DNA of 64,000 bases from Archangium gephyra. GTDB taxonomy: Bacteria > Myxococcota > Myxococcia > Myxococcales > Myxococcaceae. Below the pieces are notes generated by a model that was not told where the DNA came from, searched no databases, and was given only the letters and a program-made list of their open reading frames with translations. Positions within the stretch are counted from its first letter, which is position 1, and every line of letters starts with the position of its first letter. Location: contig QFQP01000003.1 in assembly GCA_003243425.1 (NCBI GenBank), forward strand, positions 1 through 64,000. Reading direction: 5' to 3'. The translations under genes were made by a program, and so were the position numbers. This document shows positions 18,747-26,310 of this stretch, piece after piece.

Positions 18747-19151
18747 TCAGGCCAGGCGGGTGTGCAACAGCTCGGCGAAGGCGTCGAGGGCGTCGGTCGC
18801 CGTGAAGACCCCGACGACCTTGTGGTTGTCGACCACCACCGCCGAGCCCATCTTCTTGCGCGCCATCTCCTGCACCACCTCGTCGAGCGGCGCCTCCGGC
18901 GACACCGTGTAGGGGTGCGGCGTCATCACGTCGCTGGCCTTGATCTTCGTCGCGTCAGCGCCTGCGAGCGACTCGGCGCGGAAGAGGTCGCCGTCAGACA
19001 GCACGCCCACCACCGTGGTGCCCACGCACACCGGCAGGTGGCGGATCTTCATGTCACGCATCACCTCGTGGGCGCGCGCGAGCGTGTCGGTCGGCGCGAT
19101 CGAGCTGGGGGTGGTCGTCATGTACTTGCGAACGTGAGGAATGGTTTTCAT
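18747..19151 (-). CDS. Tandem CBS-domain protein
   Basis: 134 residues from ATG 19151 (MKTIPHVRKYMTTTPSSIAP). Two CBS units fill the protein: the first around DTLARAHEVMRDMKIRHLPV, the second ending GSAVVVDNHKVVGVFTATDA. Paired CBS domains bind adenosyl nucleotides and usually sense energy state. The protein is closely related to the CBS gene at 23102 (both end VVGVFTATDAL). It may be cotranscribed with the PAS kinase downstream, 68 bp away. Confidence 0.9.
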   Translation of the reverse strand: MKTIPHVRKYMTTTPSSIAPTDTLARAHEVMRDMKIRHLPVCVGTTVVGVLSDGDLFRAESLAGADATKIKASDVMTPHPYTVSPEAPLDEVVQEMARKKMGSAVVVDNHKVVGVFTATDALDAFAELLHTRLA

Positions 19152-19245
19152 GGTGACCGGCGCCACTACAACCGCCGTGCCACGCCCCTTTCCCTGCGCT
19201 CCACGGCGGGCCGGCCGCGCAGCAACTGCGTCACCGCGCAGAACT

Positions 19246-20361
19246 TCACCGCGCAGTGGGCAGGCGCACCACGAAGGTCGAACCGGGGTTGCCTGCTTCG
19301 TAGGTGATGGTGCCACCATGCGCGGCGACGGCCAGCTGACAGAAGGCCAACCCCAGCCCGCGGCCAGCGCGCCGGCCTGCGTCTTCGTCACCCTGCACGT
19401 AGCGCTCGAAGATGGTCTCGCGCAGCTGCGGTGGGATGCCGGGCCCGGCGTCAGACACCCGAAGCTCGGTGGCGTCGCCGACAGCTGAAGCGCCGAGCAC
19501 GACCTGCGTGCCTTGCGGAGCGTGCCGAATGGCGTTGTCGATCAGGTTCTCGAGCACCCGTCGAAGGAGGTCAGCGTCGGCGTGCACCACGGACACTTCG
19601 AGCCGCTGCACGAGGGTGACGGTCTGCGTGCGCGCCTTGAGCTCGAAGGCGTCGAGCAACGCGTTGGCGAGCGCGGCGAGGTCCACCGGCGCGAGCTTCG
19701 GCGTGAGGCGGCCCTCTTCACTCTTGCTGATGTCGAGGAGATTGAGCACCAGGCGCATCAGGGCCCGTGCTTCCGAGCGGATGTGCTGCGCAGATTCACG
19801 CGTCGTCGCCGCCAACGAGCGATCGCTCAAGACGACCTGGGCATGCAGGTCCATCGAATTGACCGGGTTCTTCAGATCGTGAACGACGAAGGCGGTCAGG
19901 CGCTCCTTCTGGAGCTGCAGGCGCATCATGTCGTCGCGCTGGCGGCGGACGAGCTCGTACTGCTCGCGGAGCTCGGCGCTCATGCGCCGCAGCTTGAGCG
20001 CGGCCTGTACGCGCAGCACGAGCTCCGTGGGTCGCACCGGCTTGGTCAGGAAGTCGTCGCCCCCGGCTCTCAACGCGCGGTCGAAGGTGTCGAGATCGCG
20101 CAGCGCCGTGAGGAAGACGATGGGGACCGAAACGCCTTCGGGGAGCGTGCGGATCTTGGAACACACCGCGAAGCCGTCGGTGCCGGGCATGCGCACGTCG
20201 AGCAACACACAGTCGGGCTGCTGGGCCTGGAACGCGGTGACGCCCTCCTCACCCCCAGCGGCGAGGACGACTTCGTAGCCCTCGTCTTCGAGCGTCGCTT
20301 TCGCCAGCGCACGGTTTTCGGCGTTGTCGTCGACGACGAGGATCTTTGCGTTCGTCTCCAC
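19246..20361 (-). CDS. Receiver-histidine kinase (REC-HisKA-HATPase)
   Basis: 371 residues from a GTG at 20361 (VETNAKILVVDDN); no clear ribosome site, so the start is tentative. Receiver Asp in VLLDVRMPGTDG, Lys in LTKPVRP; H-box VVHDLKNPVNSMDL; N-box ENLIDNAIRHAP; G-box GRGLGLAFCQLA. Same architecture and about the same length as the gene at 5108, suggesting paralogues. Cytosolic. Divergent from the class II cytochrome gene at 20477 across about 115 bp. Confidence 0.9.
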   Translation of the reverse strand: METNAKILVVDDNAENRALAKATLEDEGYEVVLAAGGEEGVTAFQAQQPDCVLLDVRMPGTDGFAVCSKIRTLPEGVSVPIVFLTALRDLDTFDRALRAGGDDFLTKPVRPTELVLRVQAALKLRRMSAELREQYELVRRQRDDMMRLQLQKERLTAFVVHDLKNPVNSMDLHAQVVLSDRSLAATTRESAQHIRSEARALMRLVLNLLDISKSEEGRLTPKLAPVDLAALANALLDAFELKARTQTVTLVQRLEVSVVHADADLLRRVLENLIDNAIRHAPQGTQVVLGASAVGDATELRVSDAGPGIPPQLRETIFERYVQGDEDAGRRAGRGLGLAFCQLAVAAHGGTITYEAGNPGSTFVVRLPTAR

Positions 20362-20476
20362 GTGCCCGGCATCTAGCACCGCGGCGCAAAAAGCGACGTC
20401 GACCGCGCCTGCGCGCAAATCACCGCGCATGTCCGCCCGAGGGCCGTTGGCACCGCGGCTTGCATACGACGAAGGC

Positions 20477-20896
20477 ATGACCCTCCCGCTCCTCGCAGTG
20501 TTGTCGGTGCTGGCAGCAGACCCGGGCGCGACGAACGCGAACGAGGCGCTGCCACCGCTCGCGCGGGCGCTGCTTCGCAAACGCATGGAAGGTCACGGGC
20601 GCGACCACGCGCGGCTCGCGAAGGCCGTACTGCTGCTCAAACGGGAGACCGTGAAGAGCATCGCCGACGAGCTGGCGGCCGAGCCCCGCCTCGTTCGGCC
20701 GCTGCCGGGCAGTCGTGACGAGCTCAACGCGTCGCTCCCCGAGCGCTTCTTCGTCTTTCAAGACGCGCTTCGGCTGCGCGCGAAGGAGCTCTCGACCACC
20801 GCGACGCAGGGCGACGAGGCCCGGCTCGCCACCGCCTACGGGCAATTGGTGCAGGCGTGCGTCTCGTGTCACGCGGCCTTCCTGGAGCGTGAATGA
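20477..20896 (+). CDS. Class II c-type cytochrome (cytochrome c'-like)
   Basis: 139 residues. Signal peptide MTLPLLAVLSVLAADP, then a four-helix bundle with the haem-binding CVSCH close to the C-terminus, as in cytochrome c'/c556 proteins. Periplasmic electron carrier or gas sensor. Ribosome site GAAGG sits 5 bp before ATG 20477. The stop overlaps the start of the next cytochrome gene (ATGA). It is similar in layout to the last 120 residues of the fusion protein ending at 15324. Confidence 0.85.
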   Translation: MTLPLLAVLSVLAADPGATNANEALPPLARALLRKRMEGHGRDHARLAKAVLLLKRETVKSIADELAAEPRLVRPLPGSRDELNASLPERFFVFQDALRLRAKELSTTATQGDEARLATAYGQLVQACVSCHAAFLERE

Positions 20897-22017
20897 GAGT
20901 CGTGCTGCTGATGGTGACACTGCTCGCTTCGGCCGCGTTCGCCGCAGACGCGAAGACGAAGACCACGATGCGAACGGCGCTGCACTCGACCCTGTGGCTG
21001 CAGCCCTACCTCGTGAGCCCGGCGGCGTTTCGAGACCCGGCCAACGCGCCGGCCATCAAGGGGCACCTCGAGGTGCTGGCCAACCTCGAGCATCACTTCG
21101 CGACGCGTGAGAAGGCAGATGCCGCGACCCGCGCCATCGCAGGAATGCTGGGGGCGCAGGTTCGGCGGTCACTGACTGACTTCAACGCCGGTGACCCGGA
21201 GCCCGCGCGCGCCCGACTGCGAAGCCTCACCAGCGTGTGCTTCGCCTGTCACTCACGTGACGCCGTGGCCACGGACTTCGATGACACCGAAAAGGCGGTC
21301 GAAGCCTTGCGCCTTCCGCCGCTGCGCCAGGCCGAGCTCTACGCGAGCACACGCCAGTTCGACCGCGCGATAGCGGTCTGGAAAGACGCGCTCGCGCGAC
21401 CCGCGAAGACCGACGCCGAGTGGTTCGAGCAGACGGCGGCGCTGCGGCAGTACCTGGCCGTGCTCGTGCGGGTCAAAGACGACAAGGCTGGGACGGCGGC
21501 GGCCATCACCGAGCAGGCGCAGCGCGACGGTGTCCCCGTCTTCTTCCAGCACCTCCTCGACGCGTGGTTCACAGAGGTCCGCGTCTGGAATGAAGACGCG
21601 TTCGACGCGCGAGCTGCGACGCCCCTCGTGTTGTTCAAGAAGGGCGCGGCGTTGATCGCCGACGCTGACCTCGAGCGTCAGGTCGTCGCTGACGAGCGCC
21701 GCTTCATCAGCATGCTCCGCGCGACCGCGTACCTCTCCGCAGCCCTCGAACGGGCGCCCGACGCCACATGGCGAGGCGAGGCGCTCTTCTTCCTCGGCGT
21801 GGCCAGCGCGGCGACGCAGGACCCTCTGCTCTGGAACCTCGACGCGCTGTTCCTCGAGACCTGCGTGCGCGAACAACCGCACACCAGGATCGCGCGCCGA
21901 TGCGTCACCCGGCTCTCGGAACGCACCTGGCTGCGATGGACCGGGAGCGGCGGCACCGACATTCCTCCCGAAGAACTGCGAACCCTGGCCTGGCTTCGCA
22001 GCCTCGCAGCGCCGTGA
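20893..22017 (+). CDS. Periplasmic c-type cytochrome with C-terminal helical repeats
   Basis: 374 residues. Signal peptide MRVVLLMVTLLASAAFAAD; about 90 residues later a single haem motif CFACH. The rest, from ELYASTRQFDRAIAVWKDAL, has TPR-like helical pairs, so a protein-interaction or scaffold role is likely. It overlaps the preceding cytochrome by 4 bp and both are presumably exported and matured together. I do not recognise the complete architecture. Partner oxidase or dehydrogenase is not in the window. Confidence 0.8.
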   Translation: MRVVLLMVTLLASAAFAADAKTKTTMRTALHSTLWLQPYLVSPAAFRDPANAPAIKGHLEVLANLEHHFATREKADAATRAIAGMLGAQVRRSLTDFNAGDPEPARARLRSLTSVCFACHSRDAVATDFDDTEKAVEALRLPPLRQAELYASTRQFDRAIAVWKDALARPAKTDAEWFEQTAALRQYLAVLVRVKDDKAGTAAAITEQAQRDGVPVFFQHLLDAWFTEVRVWNEDAFDARAATPLVLFKKGAALIADADLERQVVADERRFISMLRATAYLSAALERAPDATWRGEALFFLGVASAATQDPLLWNLDALFLETCVREQPHTRIARRCVTRLSERTWLRWTGSGGTDIPPEELRTLAWLRSLAAP

Positions 22018-22155
22018 GTTCGTTGAACGTTCAGGTGCTGAAGCGCGTCACGAATCGTTTGTCGCGCGCGTGGCTCTCACCAGCATGAGCAGACCCATGC
22101 GATGCGAGACGTGCAGCAAGACCACGTGGGCCGGGTACCTCGAGGAGAGACAGTG

Positions 22156-22599
22156 ATGTCCGGCGCGCGAACTTTGGAGATCTCGTTCCCCGGGGGGCGC
22201 CGCGTCGACGCCCGCGTGGGTGAGCACACGCTTCACACCGATCAACCGCCCGACAACGGGGGAACGAACACGGCGCCCTCGCCCTTCGAGCTGTTCCTCG
22301 CGTCGATCGGAGCCTGTGCGGGCATCTTCGTGCAGGGCTTCTGCGCGAAGCGGGGCATCGCAGTCGAAGACCTCCGCATTCAGCAACACGTCGACTTCGA
22401 CGAGCGCGGTGTGTTGCGGAGCGTCGACCTCCACGTGCAGGTCCCGCCCGATTTTCCCGAGCGGTACCGCGACGCCATCGTTCAGGTGATCGAGCAGTGC
22501 TCCGTCAAACGCGCCATCGCCGCGCAGCCGACGTTCTCGGTGCACGTCTCGCCCGGTGCTCACCGCACCACGCCTCCAAGCAGCGCGCCGATGAGGTAG
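22156..22599 (+). CDS. OsmC-like peroxiredoxin
   Basis: 147 residues from ATG 22156, preceded by GAGGAGAG. The family core is clear: NTAPSPFELFLASIGACAG with the first redox cysteine and VIEQCSVKRA with the second. OsmC/Ohr proteins reduce organic hydroperoxides with the cysteine pair in the cytoplasm. The last 40 bp overlap, tail to tail, the end of the VIT-like gene on the other strand. Confidence 0.88.
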   Translation: MSGARTLEISFPGGRRVDARVGEHTLHTDQPPDNGGTNTAPSPFELFLASIGACAGIFVQGFCAKRGIAVEDLRIQQHVDFDERGVLRSVDLHVQVPPDFPERYRDAIVQVIEQCSVKRAIAAQPTFSVHVSPGAHRTTPPSSAPMR

Positions 22600-23105
22600 G
22601 CGCAGGTCGCCGCGGCGGTGCCCACGCCGAGCATCTCGGCAGCGCTGCGCCACGGCGCCTTCTCCAGATACCGCGCGCGAAGGGCCCCGACGACGCCGAG
22701 CACCACCGCCGACAGGCCGATGGCCACGCTGAACAGGCTCAACCCCGCGGGCCGTGGGAGCACGTACGCCAGCAACGGAGCCGCGCCGATGAGCGAGAAG
22801 GCCACCGTGGTCGCCAGCCCGTGCCGCCACGGCATCTCGTCAGCGATCGACCCACCCGTCTGTTCGAGCTCCGACTTGAGGCCCAGATAGTTGCTCGCGC
22901 CCATCGACACGCCGTCGGCCGCGAGGTTGGCGATGCCGAGAATGATGCCCACGCGCGGCTCGAGGTCGGCGCCGACGGTGCCCGACACCACGGCGAGCGT
23001 GGTGATGACGCCGTCGAGTGAGCCATTGACGACGTCGCGGAGGTAATGGCCCAGCCCGCGGTTCGGTCGACCGGGCGCGCCGCCGGGCGTTGGTGAGATG
23101 GTCAC
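22560..23105 (-). CDS. VIT1/CCC1-type transporter, short form
   Basis: 181 residues with four or five membrane helices. The start (DVVNGSLDGVITTLAVVSG) and AADGVSMGASNYLGLKSE are hallmarks of the VIT/CCC1 family, which moves Fe2+ or Mn2+ in exchange for protons. This copy lacks the long cytosolic metal-binding helix of plant VIT1 and is at the small end of the family. It overlaps the upstream CBS-domain gene by 4 bp, suggesting that transport and nucleotide sensing are co-expressed. Confidence 0.82.
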   Translation of the reverse strand: MTISPTPGGAPGRPNRGLGHYLRDVVNGSLDGVITTLAVVSGTVGADLEPRVGIILGIANLAADGVSMGASNYLGLKSELEQTGGSIADEMPWRHGLATTVAFSLIGAAPLLAYVLPRPAGLSLFSVAIGLSAVVLGVVGALRARYLEKAPWRSAAEMLGVGTAAATCAYLIGALLGGVVR

Positions 23106-23503
23106 GAGGGCTGCTCGGCGAGCAGGTCAGAAAGCACGCGCAGCGCGTCGGTCGCGGTGAAGACGCCGACGACCCGTTCGTGCTCGAGCACCACCACGCA
23201 GCCGTATTTGTGCTGCGCCATGGTGGCGGCAACGGCCTGCAGCGGTGCGCTCACGTCGACGCTGAACGCGCCTTCGGTCATCGCCTGGTTCACCTGCACA
23301 CGGTCCGGGTCGACGTTGCCGAGCGTCTGCACCATGTGAAGGTCACGCTGCGAGACGATGCCGATGAGCCGCCCGCGCTCCAACACCGGCAGGTGGCGGA
23401 TCTCACTCTCGGACATCAGGCGGTGCGCGACGGTGAGCGTCTGCTCGTGCCCGATGGTGTGCGGGCTGCGCGTCATGAATTGATCGATGGTTCGCTGGCT
23501 CAT
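23102..23503 (-). CDS. Tandem CBS-domain protein
   Basis: 133 residues from ATG 23503 (MSQRTIDQFMTRSPHTIG). Two CBS units; the first ends LIGIVSQRDLHMVQ and the second VVGVFTATDALRVLSDLL. Paralogue of the gene at 18747. Its stop overlaps the start of the VIT-like gene by 4 bp, so the pair form an operon; the CBS protein may gate or report on the transporter (inference). Confidence 0.9.
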   Translation of the reverse strand: MSQRTIDQFMTRSPHTIGHEQTLTVAHRLMSESEIRHLPVLERGRLIGIVSQRDLHMVQTLGNVDPDRVQVNQAMTEGAFSVDVSAPLQAVAATMAQHKYGCVVVLEHERVVGVFTATDALRVLSDLLAEQPS

Positions 23504-23681
23504 GGGTGGGTGCAGAAGCAAGCGCGTGACCACGCAACCACCGAGCCCGACGACGCGAGCAAACTGCGCCGCGCGCAATTCCATGCAGCTTCTGCGTTCG
23601 CGCGTGGGTCACCGCTGCACACACGCCACGAGAGGCCCAGGCGTTGCACGGTCGGCGATCACCTCTCACCCAGGAGACGTG

Positions 23682-24446
23682 ATGACGAACGAACTGAAGG
23701 GAAAGGTCGCCATCGTGACCGGCGCGGCCTTCGGCATCGGTCGGGCCACGGCGATGCTCTTCGCGCGACAGGGCGCCCGCGTGGTCGTCGCCGACGTGTC
23801 CGACGGCGCTGGCGAGCAGACCGTGGCGACGATCCGCGCTGCTGGCGGAGACGCCCGCTACGTCCACTGCGACGTCTCGAACGCAACCCAGGTCCGTGCG
23901 CTCATCAGCGACACCGTCGACACCTGGGGGCGTGTCGACATCGCCTTCAACAACGCGGGTATCGAAGGCACCCAGGCGCCGGTGGGCAGCCTTCGAGAAG
24001 AAGACTTCGCCCGCGTCATCGCCGTGAACCTCACAGGCGCGTTCCTCTGCATGAAGTACGAGCTCGAGCAGATGGAGAAGCAAGGCAGCGGCGCCATCGT
24101 CAACAACGCCTCCATTCTCGGCCAGGTCGGCTTGGCGAACGCCGGTGCCTACACCGCCGCGAAGCACGGGCTCCTCGGGCTGACGCGCGCGGCAGCGCTC
24201 GAGTACGCGCCCAAAGGCATTCGCATCAACGCCGTGTGCCCGGGCTTCATCGTCACCCCCATGCTCGAGCGCGCGGGCATGTTGACGCAGGAGCCGGTGC
24301 GCCAGGCCATCGAGGGGCTCCACGCCATGAAGCGGCTCGGACAACCGGAGGAGGTCGCCGAGGCAGTGCTCTTCTTGAGTTCGTCGCGCGCCTCTTTCGT
24401 CACCGGCCACCCGCTGCTCGTCGACGGGGGCTACGTCGCCCAATGA
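23682..24446 (+). CDS. Short-chain dehydrogenase/reductase
   Basis: 254 residues from ATG 23682 with ribosome site CAGGAGA. Classical SDR: cofactor motif TGAAFGIG, NNAG at the beta-4 strand, catalytic Ser in NNASILG and YTAAKHG (Tyr-x3-Lys). Asp at the end of beta-2 (VVVADVSDG) favours NAD(H). The C-terminus FVTGHPLLVDGGY is typical of the FabG-like subgroup. Substrate unknown. Followed with 4-bp overlap by a UspA gene. Confidence 0.9.
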   Translation: MTNELKGKVAIVTGAAFGIGRATAMLFARQGARVVVADVSDGAGEQTVATIRAAGGDARYVHCDVSNATQVRALISDTVDTWGRVDIAFNNAGIEGTQAPVGSLREEDFARVIAVNLTGAFLCMKYELEQMEKQGSGAIVNNASILGQVGLANAGAYTAAKHGLLGLTRAAALEYAPKGIRINAVCPGFIVTPMLERAGMLTQEPVRQAIEGLHAMKRLGQPEEVAEAVLFLSSSRASFVTGHPLLVDGGYVAQ

Positions 24447-24859
24447 AGAAGATCCTCGTCGCGGTAGACGGCTCTGGCCCTTCGATGGTCGCCGCGCGCC
24501 TCGCGCTCGAACTGGCGAGAGCAACTGGCGCCACGCTGACGGCCGCCTATTCGGTGGCGCCGCTCGTCGTGCCCGGAGAGGTGGCGTTCCCCGTGATGTC
24601 CGACCTGCTCGCCGCGGAGCAGACGCGCGGCCAGGCGGTGCTTGAGGACGTGGTGAAGGCTCTGGGTGCACCCGACGTGCGCACGCTGCTGCTCTCGGGG
24701 TCGCCTGCGGAACGCCTGGCCGAGGTGGCCACGCAGGACGAATACGATCTCGTCGTGGTCGGCAGCCGCGGACGAAACGCCGTCGCACGCGTGCTGCTCG
24801 GCTCCGTCGCCGATCGACTCATGCACATCTGCACCCGGCCGGTTCTCGTCGCGCGCTGA
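24443..24859 (+). CDS. Universal stress protein, single UspA domain
   Basis: 138 residues beginning MKKILVAVDGSGPS, ATG overlapping the SDR stop. The nucleotide-binding signature VVVGSRGRNAVARVLLGSVA (G-2x-G-9x-GS) is complete, so it should bind ATP. Cytosolic. Coupled to the dehydrogenase in a two-gene stress/redox unit. Confidence 0.93.
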   Translation: MKKILVAVDGSGPSMVAARLALELARATGATLTAAYSVAPLVVPGEVAFPVMSDLLAAEQTRGQAVLEDVVKALGAPDVRTLLLSGSPAERLAEVATQDEYDLVVVGSRGRNAVARVLLGSVADRLMHICTRPVLVAR

Positions 24860-24872
24860 CGGCAGGCGAGGC

Positions 24873-25622
24873 CTATCGGCAGTCGCGCGCGAAGTCTGAG
24901 CTGTCGAGGAACTTGTCGAAGCTCGTCTTCCAGATCGCCCACTTGTGCGGCCCCGGCACCGGGAAGATGCGCTCGGGCGGCAGCGCTTCGGACAACACCG
25001 TGGCCTGCGGCGCGAGGCGATCTTCCGTGCCCCAGCCGAGGTACACGCGCGGGCCCGGTTCCCGGCCATCGGTCACCGCCTGCAGCCAGCGCCACACCTC
25101 GCGCTGGTAGTTGTCTTCGGTGACGGTCGCTGCGGCCGGGGGCGCCTGCCATTTCGAGAGCCCACCAGCCTTCTTCACTTCCTCGGCGATGGCGGGGTCT
25201 CCGAGGAACGGCGCGAGCATGAAGATGCCGCTGATCTCCTTCGCGTGATCGCGCGAGTACAGCAGCGTGCCCATGCCGCCCATCGAAGCGCCCATCACCC
25301 ACGTCTGTGCGTAGCCGGTGCCCTGTGCAGGCAGCACCACGTCCGCGCCGAGCCGTTCAACGAGCACGCCCTTCGCGTAGTAACCGTAGGTCGCCTCAGC
25401 GGCGATGAGGTCGACCGACAGGCCGCGCGCGCGCACCGCTTCGATGAACCCGTACTTCTCGAAGTTCTCAGCCTTGTCGCCAACCCCCGGGAGCAGGACG
25501 ACCAGGCACTTCGAACCGCCTTCACTCCGCGCGTACTTCGTCGATGCCATCGGCGTCGGCGCGTTCAACATGGAGGCACACGACGAAAGAACGAGCAGCG
25601 ACGACAAGGCAATCAGGCGCAT
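24873..25622 (-). CDS. Alpha/beta-hydrolase lipoprotein
   Basis: 249 residues from ATG 25622 (MRLIALSSLLVLSSCASM), with a lipobox LSSC; AAAGG lies just upstream. After LVVLLPGVGD the nucleophile elbow GASMGG carries the serine, and PGPHKW near the end provides the likely catalytic histidine. Resembles serine esterases/lipases of the alpha/beta-hydrolase fold anchored to a membrane facing the periplasm or cell surface. An in-frame ATG at 25649 would add nine residues and weaken the signal peptide. Confidence 0.82.
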   Translation of the reverse strand: MRLIALSSLLVLSSCASMLNAPTPMASTKYARSEGGSKCLVVLLPGVGDKAENFEKYGFIEAVRARGLSVDLIAAEATYGYYAKGVLVERLGADVVLPAQGTGYAQTWVMGASMGGMGTLLYSRDHAKEISGIFMLAPFLGDPAIAEEVKKAGGLSKWQAPPAAATVTEDNYQREVWRWLQAVTDGREPGPRVYLGWGTEDRLAPQATVLSEALPPERIFPVPGPHKWAIWKTSFDKFLDSSDFARDCR

Positions 25623-25678
25623 AATACCTTTTACAAACCCTATACACATCTCGCCACTCTCGTTTCGCGGTGGGAACG

Positions 25679-26310
25679 TCAGAGCGCGAGTTCGGCGGTG
25701 AGGCCGTTGTCGAAGACGCCCCTGGGGTCGAGTTGGCGCCGCGCCGCGATGAACGCGTTCACGTTGTCGTCGCCATAGATCTTCCGCAGCTGTTGCGCCG
25801 TGAGCGTGAAGCGCTGACCCCAGTGCGGCCGGCCGCCGAGCTCGTCGACGACGAAGCGCACGTATTCCTCGAGCGTCTCCTTCTGATTCGGCGTGCCGTT
25901 GAGCACCGGCACTTCGATCATCACGCTGTCGCGACCGACCTGCGGCGCGAGCGGCGCGTTCGAGGCTTTCACCCAGCGAATGCCGATGGGGCTCGAGACC
26001 CAGTACTTCCCAAAGCCCTTCTTGAAGTGTTCGAGCAGCGCTGCGAGGCGATGGCGGAGCTCCTTGTCTGCCGGCAGCGCGCAACTGGAAGCGGCCACCA
26101 GCAACCGATTTGGATTGCCGAAGTCGAGCGCTTCCCAGCTCGGCATGACGACGTCGTCTTCGTCGACGGTGGTGAGCGAGTACTCGAGCGCCGCGGGGAG
26201 AATGAACGGGAAGTTCTTCGACGCCAGCTTCATGAACTTCCGCGTCATCGGAGAATCGGCGTCACGAATGCCCCACCCGCGCTCGTTGTGAAGGCCGCGG
26301 GTCAGCTGGA
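25679..26310 (-). pseudogene. C-terminal remnant of an FAD-linked sugar-lactone oxidase
   Basis: From about 26310 down to the stop at 25679 the frame reads FQLTRGLHNERGWGI...ADSPMTRKFMKLASKNFP and ends RPHWGQRFTLTAQQLRKIYG...LDPRGVFDN. The ending with HWG and DPRGVF is that of the D-arabinono-1,4-lactone oxidase/gulonolactone oxidase family. The whole N-terminal FAD-binding half (about 250 residues) is missing; the frame hits a TGA at 26336-26338, inside the histidine-kinase gene. ATG 26248 would give a 189-residue fragment that cannot bind FAD. A deletion fused this remnant to the 3' end of the kinase gene. Confidence 0.65.

Noticed and set aside
20445..20465. TTGGCACCGCGGCTTGCA, similar to a sigma-54 promoter
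   Set aside because: The spacing between GG and GC is one base too long for sigma-54, and the start of transcription would fall almost on the ATG at 20477, leaving no room for the ribosome site.
25679..26248. A 189-residue stand-alone oxidase starting at ATG 26248
   Set aside because: Homologous-looking sequence continues upstream of that ATG and the FAD-binding half is absent, so it is treated as a remnant.
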